Assembly (NCBI RefSeq): GCF_902150065.1
Contig: NC_044001.1
Span: forward strand, 18,047,439-18,111,438
Source: Myripristis murdjan
Taxonomy: Eukaryota > Chordata > Actinopteri > Holocentriformes > Holocentridae
DNA length: 64,000 nucleotides
Direction: 5' to 3'
Below are positions 25,530 through 36,730 of the stretch, piece by piece; position 1 is the stretch's first letter, and every line of letters begins with the position of its first letter. The notes below the pieces were generated by a model that had not been told where the DNA came from, ran no database searches, and saw nothing but the letters and a program-made list of their open reading frames with translations. The translations under genes and the position numbers were made by a program.

Positions 25530-27672
25530 AGTCTCAAGTAAACACACAACATGTTATAATATAAAGTGTAGAGTGGAATCCAATTTACAAGCTGCTAGGT
25601 TGAGTTCTTGCATTAACTGTCAAATGGGTGTTTTTGGTTGAAGGATAACTACGGTGAAGTCATCGCTGTTGAGTAGCAGCTGATATGATGAGGTAGACAT
25701 TGACACACCCAATATGTACAGACCTGGATGCTGAAAGGATAACATGCCAGGTGTCAGTCATGCCTTGCCAAAAAGACCTCCTCTGAGCTAATTGAAAACA
25801 GAGACAAGAAGAACAACAACCTGCATAGGGCCATGTACTGATACCAGGAAAAGAATCACTATAAATATACCACCTACACAGTCAGTTAACAAACATTACA
25901 CTTGTGGGTTGGAGAGTACAGATTGAACAGACTATGCAGGGATGAAATATTTCAATAAAAAACTAAGTCTTCATTCTACGGAGCTTGTACATTTAGAAGT
26001 GGATAATACAGCCATTACTCTAATTAAATGAAAACTGTCAGGTTTGTGCTAATTTGCTACTTTGACAGCAGCAAATTGATGCTATAAATATTCCTCACAG
26101 CACACGCTAAGTGGTTGTCTCATATTGGGTCGAAACCTAAAGCAAAAGGTATAATTCACATTTGGCAAACCACTACTCCTAAAACTACAGATACATTTCA
26201 GAATACAAAAATAAACTTTATAAATGTAAACTCAGACTAAAGCGATAATAACCACATATCAGCAGCTTGGAAATCTAGTTGTATGGTGTTATTATCAAAT
26301 ACTTGGCATATCGTTGCTAAATTATTGGCATCGTGACAGTAAATGTAAATAGCAACTGAGGATGATCCATACAGTGTTATAGCAGCAATAATAACATATT
26401 TGACAATCTCAGCAGACAGTATTTAAGTATTATGTTGTCTAATACGAATAAATTGTGGGGAAAATCAGCATTAGTGTCCTCGTGTTACAATTCAAAACAA
26501 ATAGACACTTTCAGCTTCAGCTCACCATGCAGTGGTGCTGAAATACAGGCTGCTCTTGTCAGACCTTTAAAGTCAAAGTAATACTATGTTTGCAGCCTGA
26601 TGAACAATAACATTAACAAGCATTATTGAGATAAGCTACTACAGTACAGCAAAACTACTTCACACTAACAATGGCTGAAAACTGAATAAGCAGGATGTTG
26701 TAAATCTCTCAAGATGCCCTTTACATCCAAACTCTAAAGGCAATATAACAGTCTATTAGTTAGAGTGTAACAGTCGGCTCATGCCTATTGTAATAGGAGA
26801 ATAAGATGTTCACAACCTCTACTGAGGAGGGCATCAAACACCATGTCAAGTAAGGTGCACATGGACGCCTTAACAGTCATAGATCACAGAGGAAAGCTAT
26901 CAGAGAGTATAACAGTTCCTGTCAGTATATTGAATATCATTTAAAAAAAAAAAAAAACTTAGCTATTATCATTAGGTTTAGAGTTGAATTCACACACAAA
27001 TGAAAGAGATGTAATGAGTTTTGATATTGTATGTGATTGCCTTATATTAATCAAAAACCGAGTGTGGTATTGTATGAGGTGGCAAGATTTTTTTTTTTTT
27101 CAGTGAAATCACATTGATTTGCCCCAAAGTTTATAATGCATGAAGGATAACTGTGTCCAAGTCTGACCACGAGCTGACCATGCTGGCTACATCACAGTTT
27201 GAGCAGTATGTGATGCCTAAATGTAATTATCCAGCTCTTTTTAATTTACATCACAAAGACCACTACAGTCATTGTTATCATTTGAGCAGATATATCAAAG
27301 CCATTATATACAAAGCAACTTGAATGGTTATGCTTCTTTTTCAAAGTGAGGACCACAGATTACAGGTCCAAAGAGTGAGAAGGTCCAAAGCCGGTTGGCA
27401 TTGATCCCCACAGCATCTCTGCAGCATCGCCTGGTAGCTTTAACACCCACAGCCAGGAAATTAAACTCTCTGATCACCGGTCAACCAACTATCATTAGAT
27501 ATTGTAAAGTGTGACCACACCATACATTTGCTACACTATGTGATCCCAATCACAGAGCAAATGTACAGCAGCCGAAGCCACAATGCTGCAAGTTACACAA
27601 CCTTATTCCATGGCAACCACGTTGAGTGATTTGACAGCAAGCTGCTCAGCAGATCCCACTGTGCGTGTCGTG

Positions 27673-29050
27673 TCAGTCAGCTTTGCGTTCACCGTTCTTG
27701 GCCCACCCACGGCTCATGGCTGCTACTACAATGCTGTACATGTTGAGCCAGGCTTGACGCAGGGGCGCCGTGTAGGCCTGGCCCAGACTGCACTGCAGCA
27801 TGTAGAGCAGGGACTCCCCCACCACCTAAAGCATTCCAAAACAAACAAGCAAACAAACACATGCACAACAAAACACATGCGCATGACCGTCATGACACAC
27901 GCAAAAACGCTTTTCACAGATGACAGATTTGTGAATTCGCCTTTTGAGAGTGGACTCAGAGTTGTGCGATCAAATGTAGCATCTTACAGCAAATGACTGG
28001 GTGCTGACTCCTACTGCCTGGTGTTTCCTCCCGAGGTTCAGCAGAAAATCCTCCAGGGAGTGAAGGTCGTCAAGGTGGCTGACTGCTGCATCAATCACAA
28101 GCATTACCTGCAAACACATGCACACACACACATACAGAAACACACATATACACAGACACGGGCGTGCATGAGTTTAGAGAAGTGTGCGTGGAAAGGACTT
28201 AATAGTTTTAATCGTCTGTGTAACCGTAGTGGTTATTGTGGTGCACTGAGCTCACCTTGGTGACATGCTCCAGGAACTCAGGGCTGGAGAGGCAATCTTG
28301 TGTGGAGCCACAGTTTGTATTGTAGTGGAAAAGACTGAGCAGTGCAGGGTCCAGCTCAAACAGTCTACAACAGACACATACCACACTATTCTATAGGTGT
28401 AAACAGATGACATGGGTTGCCCTACATCCACACAAGCACAAATTCAATCTAGAAATTGTAAATCAACAAACGTCTTCTTCTAGTGCCTGTTTTAGAGGCA
28501 GCTGTCTCAAAGTAAATTGGAGATTATTGCAGTCTGTCGCCAAGCAACAAGTCAAGCCTCCGGTCCCTGTATGGTGAAAGTGTGCAGTGAAGGATCCGGC
28601 TTGATTCACTTTCCACACCTGTGCTAAATATTTTAACACTGCAGCTATCAGCTAACAACACAAAAAAACAAGCACTATCCATCACTTTGGTGAGAATGCT
28701 ATCTGAATTGATGCTAGTTAAAGGATAAGTGCATAGAATAACAAGATGAAATATTTGGTTTCTCCTTGCAAGTCACTTTACTGTTTTATCTGAACTGAAT
28801 GTATACAGCCTGTCTTTTTTTTTGCCCCAGATGTTGCCTGTAAGACAGCGCTTCCTTACCCTAACCCTAATCACAACCATAGCCTGAGAGGCAGTGTTGC
28901 TTTACAGGTAACTTTTGGGGCAAAAAAGTACCATGAGTATATAGAGCATTACCTGGAAAACATGATCACACCATGAGGAACTTTATTCTTGCCCAGGCTC
29001 TCCCAGCTGCCTCGTATCAGCTCTTTGTCTTTCCCTGTCAACGTCTCCAT
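27673..29050 (-). CDS. ngb: Neuroglobin
   Basis: Four exons on the minus strand, 29050-28953, 28364-28256, 28107-27988 and 27825-27673, give 159 aa, the length I recall for zebrafish neuroglobin. Globin landmarks: distal His E7 at residue 66 in [10 protein letters not shown], proximal His F8 at residue 98 in [10 protein letters not shown], and a CD-loop cysteine pair at 51 and 57, as in neuroglobins that form an internal disulfide. Intron positions fit the gene: after an Arg split in helix B, at a codon boundary before VMLVIDAA (the E11 intron typical of neuroglobin, absent from haemoglobins), and before VVGESLLYM in helix G. The protein binds haem with both histidines, and reversibly O2/NO, mainly in neurons and retina. 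It is tail-to-tail with tmem63c, as in human. Polypyrimidine DNA followed by an AG at 29087-29086 suggests the first coding exon is preceded by a non-coding exon. Confidence 0.96.
28110..28160. repeat. CA-rich tract in ngb intron 2 (TG-rich in the transcript)
   Basis: An impure CA repeat on the plus strand lies directly upstream, in the minus-strand transcript, of the exon 3 acceptor (28109-28108). The 148-bp intron therefore ends in a TG-rich tract instead of a pyrimidine tract. Confidence 0.85.
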
Positions 29051-29385
29051 CCTCCCTCAGGCTGTGTGCACGAGATAAGTTTCTTCTAGAGAGAAAACAA
29101 CAACTCCTCTACTGGACAAGAAGAAGGCTCAGTTTGAAGAAAGCCATAACACTCAAGTGAATCCACAGAGGAAACTTCTGTCAGCCCACCTGGAAAACAA
29201 AGTGGAGCATCAGGAGCGCAAGAGAAGTGATGCACCAGCACTGTTAGAGATCAAGAGGGGGACACAATTACAGAGGATGTGATTCCTGGCCAGAGACACA
29301 CAAGGCATACTGTACCTTAGTTAGGTCAGTCTTCCCTCTGAACTTCTTCTGATACAGCCAGGCTGAGGGGTCTGTATGTGTGTGA

Positions 29386-29389
<4 letters not shown>

Positions 29390-29420
<31 letters not shown>
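29390..29420. repeat. (GT)n microsatellite upstream of ngb
   Basis: About 15 GT units with shorter GT-rich flanks, 340 bases upstream of the ngb start codon. Confidence 0.93.
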
Positions 29421-29421
<1 letters not shown>

Positions 29422-31706
29422 CTGTGTGCAGGGAGCAGCCTTGCCTGACACCCTGATGCACTTGCTCTCTCTTTCCCCTGCCCACGGTGCAGTCAGAGGG
29501 AGACAAGTTCTGCCACGCTCTTATCTGTCACACTGACTGCTATCTCTCGCCCCCTCCCTGTTTGTCTCTCTCTCCAGCACTGGGGATATTATTCATGCCA
29601 CTGAAGGAGAAAAAGAGGGATCTCTCTCTTTTGCTCCAGTGAGGCTGTAGCGAGCCACAGCTCCTCCTGCAGGTGAACTGAGGGCAAGAACACAAGAGGA
29701 CGCCACATGCACATATAGCGCTGTGCACATATAGCATGCACAGCACACACCTAAACACTATGCCCTTGGTCATAGTGCACTGATTGCAAAGAAGAATTAA
29801 ATTATTGCACTCTCAGGAAATTAAGTATAAAATGATGTAGGCTACAGTTAAGTAGATGATTTGTTTGCAGACAGAGGTGATGCAGAGCCAGTTGAGGCCT
29901 CTATTTCTACTTCAGGGTGTTTTCAGCTGCCTAGATGTGCAACCCATGCATTTTCAGAATTAAATGTGTGGGAAGTTTAATATTGTACAGTGGCTAAAAA
30001 AAAAAAAAAAAGAGAGACCTGAATGTGCCACCTTGGTGAAATTATATTGTTCATCTGCTGAGGAAGGCCACTCCTCAAACACCTTGATCATAATATTTGG
30101 TGGCCAAGCACACAGCCTCTCATTAATCTAAATGAGATGTGTTGCTCCCATGCTCAGCCTCCACATTTCTGCTGTGCAGCTCGTTTGCAAAGGCGTCAGG
30201 TGTCATTTTGTGGCTGCAGGTTGCTCCTTGGACATTATCTCATGCAGCTGGTTTTGCGACAGATTCGGTGAGATTGGTTTTGTTTTCAGGCGTGCACCAG
30301 GGAATGAGAGGTGCACAGCATTTTCCTCAAGGGCCACTAGGCAGCATGGGGAGGGATGCATGGTTCCCATGACAACCCTACTGGATGGAGCCCTTGAAGC
30401 TTTGTCATGTGATGTTGGAGCTCTCAAGGAAGGGAATCTTTGATTAACCATTATATATAAGTATGTGTGACAGGATTTGGGAATTTCTCCACAGCCCACC
30501 TCTTTATAAAGACAAATAATTACAATATGTTTATCTCATTTATACATTTATACCTGAAATGTGGTTACAGCCATCTTTTTGTGTCAGTTTCTACAGGGCT
30601 GCACTCTGGTCTAACAGGACAAACTCTTCCTGCACTAGCAAGAACCACACCATCAACAAAGGGTGTTTAAGGGTTGATTGAATGAGAGATACATGAAGGT
30701 TAATGTTCACTAATAGATTAAGACTACACTGTCTTATGCCATTTGAATGTGATATTTGAAATATAAGTAAATAAACTCATGCAAACGTTTACCTGAATAA
30801 CTTCAGTTTATGACACCAAAGCCTATGACAGTATGACAAGTAACCATATAGAATGAACTGGTCTCCATGGTGACACCAAGGTGACCGGCTGTAGCCCCAT
30901 GGTCAGCCTACCTGCTATAGTGTGGACCTCTGCTATAACTGGCACTGTCTGGGAGAAGTACATTTATGCAGCCGGCTCAATATGATTTTCTTATGTACAT
31001 ATTCAGACATTTCCATGTGGTTAGTAAAAAAAAAAAAAATGACCTCTCGAATTCCTGGCAGTGAGCTGCCTCAGCACAAGCTCATAGTGGAGACCAGTGT
31101 AAAAACTTATTTGATGTGGGTCTATGGGCTTGGACCACGCCACTGAAATGTTCTTTGTGATGGCAGATGAACAGTGAGGGCTATTTATTTAGGTGGCAGT
31201 GTGGCTCTAGAAATAACTTGGGCCTTCGACCAAACCATCTGAGAAATGTCCATTTCAGATGTTTGCTGTCCTTATGGGACCTGTCCATTTCAAAACATGT
31301 TCGTTTGATTATTCAAACAGGGCTAAATAAAACACAACTAAGCAGTGTGACAGTTTTAACACCTCAGCAGTGTATGATTACTGCTGCTTTCATATACCCA
31401 TCAGAGCCTTCTTGATTTAGACACAGTACAATACCAAAGTGACACACACAGAGGCCAAATTTGTGTTCTAATTTTGCCTTTGAACCAAATGTTTATCATC
31501 CTCATGTTGCAATATTCATATTCCCAAGCAAATATTTTCATAGAAAAAAAAACAACCAATGTTTTGTAGTTTGTGTTTGAAACATCATGCAGTCAAATAT
31601 TTACATCTGCATAACCTTTATTATGGTAAAACCTAAAACATATAAAATCTTAATTACTTATAAAAAAATATATATACAATACTTCAAACCTTACTCACGC
31701 TCTTAC

Positions 31707-31736
31707 TTTATTGCATGAATAATTTATTCATTTATT
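31707..31736 (-). terminator. Candidate poly(A) signals of fam161b
   Basis: Three TTTATT hexamers (31707-31712, 31723-31728, 31731-31736) read AATAAA on the minus strand. They cluster about 200-230 bases after the fam161b stop codon, a normal 3' UTR distance. Confidence 0.45.
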
Positions 31737-31934
31737 TAGTGTAAAGCCTAACATTTAAAACATCCACTGTTTTAATGTCCAGATGTTCAGCAATTTCATA
31801 ATTTAGAGCTGCAAATCTTGAACTGTCAAATGTTTGGCAGATATAGTTAGCCTTGACATGAATCACTTTTGAGGACAGCGTTGTTTTCTAGCAGAGAGGC
31901 CACGAAAAACTCCATGCCGCCTCAACCTTTTTGA

Positions 31935-34900
31935 TCATGGCATTTCTTCCCCTTTGGATTTCACGCTCTTTTCTTCCACATCTTCAATTTTCTCCCCGTA
32001 GTCTACATTTTCTTCCCTAAATCAGACATGTTGGGTTAGAAAATGGCTATATTATAATTACATCGAACTTTTGCTTGGCTACAGCATTTGTCTTTTCTTC
32101 ACCAAAAACTGCAGGGCAAAACTCAGAGAATTATGTAATGTAACATTATGACCAAACCACATGAAGTCCTTGGCTTTCCAGTACCACTGCTATTCATAAC
32201 TTTGCCGGACACAGTGGTATTACATAGTGTATGAACAAAACAAAAAAGCTCCCTCTGCCTACCTGATATGAATGCCATTTGCAATTCCGTGGTCAGTCAC
32301 ATCCTCATCATCCTCAGGTCGGGATATTTCTGACGTTACTTCAGCTGTTTTTCCATTCGCTTCAACAAAATGTTCACTTAACCCTACTTCCCTCAGCTTG
32401 TCTCTGTATGCTTTTTCTACATGAGCCTTGGCATTTCTCTGGAAATAAAAGGTAAACATTGTATAACTGGAAGGGTGTATGATTTGCAGTGTGATGTAAT
32501 GTTTTAAATTACCGTATCATTTACCTGTGTCACTTGCTCGAACAGGTAAGGACGTGCGGTGACTCGTGCTTTCATGTCCCGTAACTCTCTCCTGTACTCT
32601 CTCATCCTGTGTAGGTCAGCTTCCCTGCATATCACAGACAGGATTATGGTTTATGGGTTACTGTGGCAGAGGTGTGTGGCTGTTGCAATGTTAGCTGCAA
32701 ACCTTGCAAAGCTGGAGAGTGAACAGCCTCACCGATGCTGCTGGATTTTGTGGTCACACACTTCTTTCAAGCTGCTGTGTGGGTCCAACACCTTTGCGCG
32801 GGTAGCAACTGCCTTCTTCATGGCGTGGGACCTCATTTTGTACTTCTCCAGCCAATCTGCACTCTCTTGCTTCTTGCTATCCCTCAGCTCCAGTGACTTT
32901 CTGTAAAAGAACAATATTCTGCACACTGATCCAGCTAATCCACAGTCTCAACTTCGACAATCACGTCAGTCAGTTCTGATTCACCTGATGGCCATCCAAC
33001 GCTTCCTTGTAGCGTCTGTGATGTATGTGGGGAGTGTGTCCTCAGATAGTGACGTTAAGCCCCCAAATGATTTGCTTCTCTTTAAATGGCTGCTGACTAC
33101 TGGTCCCTGAAAATGAGAAATAAAAACACTTGAGAGTCTAAATGCTACCAGCCAGAGTTATTATCTAATACTGAATCTGAAACTCAGTCCAAACCTGGAT
33201 ATAAACAAGTGTTTAACATAGAAACAAAACAGAAGTTGTGAAAAAACAAACTAAATTGAGAGTATTTTCACTGCCATCACAACTAATTGACATTGAAAGA
33301 TAACCAAGAATTATTTTTAATTTCAGTCATTTGGCCAAAGCCTTACAGATTTTAACTGGTTATACCTGTTATTACAGATTTATGCTGTAATAACATACTC
33401 CAAGGCATCTGCCCACTGTTACTCAGTGATGCCTATCCTTATATCCTCCACCCAAAAGGATTTCAAAACATTTAGGGATGGACCTGAAAATTAGAAAACT
33501 GATCTTATGGCTGTGATATCAGGCACTCTAATCGGTATATACACCCTTCATATTTTCAAGGCCATCATGTTCACAGTTCTTTAGCTGCAGGGCCTGATCT
33601 GGACTGATGCAAGAGATGAGACATACAACAACCCATGCAATAAATCTTTCATCAAACCCCTCATTACCTCTCAAGAACAGAGAAGAGGAACTCCCACCTT
33701 TTCAAGCACCTAGTGGGATAAGCACCTCTGAGCGCTGAGCACTGTGGCCAGAAGGATATCTGAGATTACACAGTGTGCAAACCTGGGGGATAAAAATCTG
33801 TTTTTATCAAGCCAATTTAGCTTGATGAAACGGTAGTGGGAAGAACCTTTTCAAGATGAAGAGCCAGGATCTTGACGAGCACCTCATCTGCCCTCTAAAA
33901 GACTGAGGGGCCTATAACAACCCGAGTCAAGTTGCTCCATGTCTCCCTTAAGCAAAAGGAAGATACGGACTTGATAAAATGTCTGCGGATGGGGGTGTCA
34001 GACACATTTGCTTCATGAAAGACATGAAAGACTTAAAACAGTCTTGTAAAAGTCTGAGGTAAACCATCAGGTCGTGGTGCTTTGAAGACATCCATACATT
34101 TTATGATTTGATTTAATTCCTCTACAGAGACAGGCTTGATCTTTTACATATAAGGATGAGATATTTTGTTTCAGTTCAACACCAGTTATAAATCAATATG
34201 ACAGGGAAATTAAAAGTTCAAGCAAAAAAAGAAAGGGAAAAAACTGATACACATTAGAAAAGTATTAAAATGTTGCTGACTGTATAAAGATATCAAACAA
34301 AATGACAGGATAAATATAAGACAAATATAAAAATAAGGTCAACCTGTGAGTTTTCAGGGCTTGTCCTGCTTTGCCTTGTGGAGAGAGCTGATGTCCTCAG
34401 GTAGAAAGGCTGGCACTTTGTTCCATCTTTGCTCGTTGTCTTTCTCTGCGCCTCTGTCTGTAGGGCCTTGTGCAGCCGGCCAAAATCAGGGACCTGTTGG
34501 TTGATCTTTGGTTGGAAGCTCGGCTTCTCGTTCAGGAAGGCCAGCATTTTGTTCTTGGTGTGCTCAGAAGTGCGAGGTTTAGGGCCACCAGGCTGGGTGG
34601 GAGTCTCTTGTGGCGTTGTGGAGCTTCTCAAGGTCTCCTGTGTCTTTGTCTGAGTGCAAAGCTCCTCATCTAGACAAAATGTTAGACAGGGAGAGCAGCA
34701 GCTGTCATTGTGTCACTATGTAGGAAATTAGTGGCATTATAGCATTATGACATGATATGTGCAGACCAGGTATCATCAGGATTTTGGAAACCATAACATC
34801 ATGTCTCAGGTATAGCATCAAGTGTAAAATCAAGTGATGCAAATATATGTTCTAGCTGTTCTGTTATTTAGTCAGAGATATCATGCTATTTGATTTTGAT

Positions 34901-35844
34901 TTTTTTGATTTTCCTGAAATTTCACACATTACTGCGGCATTACAGCAGATATTCCACCTGGCAGCATCACCAAATCAGACGAAAGCACGCAATCAGCTCA
35001 CCTTTCCGAAGTTCACAAACTGATGAGTCCTTTACTACTTTGTGAAGAGCCTTCCCAACAGCGGCAGCATTGGATTTCTGATCCTGTGCAATTTGGCTAA
35101 ACGTTGCTATCAGCTTCTCCCTTTTCTCCTTTTCTCTCTGCTCAAAGCTGAAAGGTTTTTGCGTGGAGAGCAGGAAGTCCTTCCTCTGCTCATGGCCTTG
35201 CTTCCTCTTCTTCTCCCTCAGCTGCATCATCTCATGGTAGAGGGGCAGGCTCACATGGCCGGGGACAGGAACGGCACAGAACTTCTTCTGGCACTCGGCG
35301 TCTGCCCCCTCCTCCTCTTTGCTTTCAGGAGCCAGCTGTGATTTTGATAGAGCCTGCTGCTGAAGCTGCCGTGTCTCTCGAACAGTTTCCTTGGAAGTCC
35401 TGACAGAGTGCTGCCCCTTTGTTGAAGATACCCACACTGGGGAGGATGAACTGGCTCTCTCTAATTGTCTGAGGTGTTGTAAAGTCTCCTTACCCGAGGT
35501 CAGGGCAGATGTAGAACTAGATCTCCCAAGGCCTCCATATCTTTTGGCAAGAAAACAATACAGTGATTTTAACTTAACAGCTTTCACATGAATACATCTT
35601 AACAGATACAAAAAGTTGCAATATACCTGTTCTGATGGTCTTGTTTTCCAACATGGGACTCTCTGTCTGTGTCTCCTGAGAGGAGTGAGTTCTGATGAAT
35701 CCTCCTGTCCAGATCCTCCCTCTGTCTCCTGTCTGTCTCCTGCAGCTGCTGCCTGAGGGCTTCTCTCAGGGCCTCAAGGTGCTGCTGGAACTTCTGCTCT
35801 GATCTGAGCCTCTCCTCCAGCAAGGTTTCAGGGTCCAAAGACAT
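31935..35844 (-). CDS. fam161b: FAM161 centrosomal protein B
   Basis: Eight minus-strand exons join in frame to 576 aa: 35844-35627, 35540-35002, 34669-34344, 33106-32985, 32900-32733, 32624-32525, 32438-32263, 32016-31935. Signatures shared with human FAM161B (647 aa) are VPGHVSLPLYHEMM, KPFSFEQREKEKRE, KPSFQPKINQQVPDFGRLHK, LPTYITDATRKR, ATRAKVLDPHSSLKEV and RPYLFEQV, spanning the UPF0564 region. The N-terminus (MSLDPETLLEERL on) and much of the rest are Arg/Glu/Gln-rich and likely coiled coil; the tail is acidic. FAM161 proteins associate with microtubules and centrosomes; the A paralogue is a photoreceptor ciliary protein. The start is the first ATG of its exon. The frame stays open upstream to the acceptor (exon begins about 35894), so a coding upstream exon is not excluded, but the one I could propose (donor near 36447) meets a stop. 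The gene is head-to-head with coq6. Confidence 0.9.
33590..34150 (-). mobile_element. LINE (L1/Tx1-like) reverse transcriptase fragment
   Basis: Minus-strand translation in shifting frames shows L1-type reverse transcriptase landmarks in the right order: SVEELNQIIKCMD...APRPDGLP (compare PGPDGL of L1), then VLVKILALHLEKVLP (compare YKILAKILALRLEKVLP), then EFLFSVLRGNEGFDERFIAWV (compare the segment after the AFD motif). Stops and frame changes interrupt it and both ends are lost, so it is an old fragment. It lies in fam161b intron 3, in the same orientation as the gene. Confidence 0.7.
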
Positions 35845-36080
35845 ACTGCTTTGCTCTGGACTACTAGCACAAAAACCCTGCACTAAACATACCCCTGTGC
35901 AGACGAAACAAAACAAAACAATCATTTAATGAAAGATGAATTGTGCACACATCAAGCCCATGCATGGTGGTTCACTCATGCACAACAAAAATAGATATGT
36001 TATACCCCTATTTTGTATTTCAAAGTCTTTCCAGTATACAAAGCTGCGCACATCACAGCAGCTGCAGCCTGTGTACACAT

Positions 36081-36094
36081 ATCACCATGGCAAC
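36081..36094 (-). promoter_or_regulatory. X-box-like RFX site upstream of fam161b
   Basis: On the minus strand the site reads GTTGCC-AT-GGTGAT, close to the X-box consensus GTNRCC(N0-3)RGYAAC of RFX factors: one half-site is perfect and the other differs at two positions. Read on the plus strand it is ATCACC-AT-GGCAAC, with a single difference from the consensus. It lies 237 bases upstream of the fam161b start codon and in the fam161b-coq6 divergent region. Confidence 0.55.
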
Positions 36095-36446
36095 GAGGAC
36101 TCCGCTTCCCCAACATCGCTAATGGAAGTTGAATAATGTCGCTTTCCGGGCAAAATACATGTAGATAACTTCCATAATGATTTTCAGTCGTTTAAAAAAA
36201 ACAACATATAACTCACAATTAATCCAAACTGAAGTGGAAAACAACAGAGTACTCGAACCAACCTGGCAGTAAGTGGGTGAAATAGGAAGTAACGTTATCC
36301 TCCTGCGCTGTAGCCTTCATGCATATTTACTGACATGCTACACTAACTTAGAGCATATTTTGTGGTAATGTTTGACAATGCTGACTGAACCGAACGCCTT
36401 GCTGTGTTTTACTGTGAGTCTTGAGGACGAGGCAGGTTTCTACATG

Positions 36447-36730
36447 AACTTACTCTGTGTTTTTGGCAGCATTAGCACCGTCTGTGGACACAAGCAGCAC
36501 TGCTAGCTGCCGCCGCCGCCGTCTTCTCTGATTGGACAACAAGCAGGAAGCGTTTGCTCTCTGATACGCATGTCAACTAAACATGGCTGGATTACAGAAC
36601 AGACTCAGCTGTTATTCATAGGGCATATTCAAGGGGAAACGTCTGGCAGTCGGGTTAGGTAGAACAAGTTCAGAGTGGGACTTGTGTTTTTACACGCCGG
36701 GTGTGTCCCGTTTCGCCCGGGGACGCTACA
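36447..36730. promoter_or_regulatory. Shared divergent promoter region of fam161b and coq6
   Basis: The start codons of fam161b (minus, 35844) and coq6 (plus, 36731) are 887 bases apart, head-to-head. The interval contains a CG-rich stretch with CGCCGCCGCCG near 36510, an inverted CCAAT box (ATTGG, 36531-36535) and CpGs up to the coq6 ATG. A minus-strand donor (ACAGA followed by GTAAGTTC, exon side beginning at 36447) would suit a non-coding fam161b first exon. No TATA box is obvious. Transcription start sites are inferred, not seen. Confidence 0.5.

Larger units (their letters stand above)
19722..27672. other. Convergent tmem63c/ngb intergenic region with presumed 3' UTRs
   Basis: No recognised coding sequence. 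The tmem63c 3' UTR starts at 19722 and the ngb 3' UTR (minus strand) at 27672. The first is likely to end somewhere before 22.7 kb, where an ATTAAA lies at 22689-22694. The second may extend to a TTTATT (AATAAA on minus) at 25524-25529. Both are guesses from hexamers alone. An open frame of 131 codons at 23597-23992 has no recognisable domain. Several A or T homopolymers (near 26942 and 27090) and TTTA runs (21437) are present. Confidence 0.5.
29086..31934. other. Region between ngb and fam161b; no gene seen
   Basis: It holds the upstream side of ngb (possible non-coding first exon and promoter) and the 3' side of fam161b. There is a GT microsatellite at 29390-29419, an A run near 29997, and AT-rich DNA. 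No open frame shows a domain. The genes known between NGB and FAM161B in mammals are absent, so a chromosomal rearrangement point relative to mammals falls here. Confidence 0.55.

Noticed and set aside
30850-30880. CTCCATGGTGAC, possible X-box half-sites
   Set aside because: Too many differences from the consensus and intergenic.
36447-36590. Upstream coding exon for fam161b
   Set aside because: The available ATGs near the donor at 36447 run into a stop after joining to the next exon; better explained as 5' UTR.
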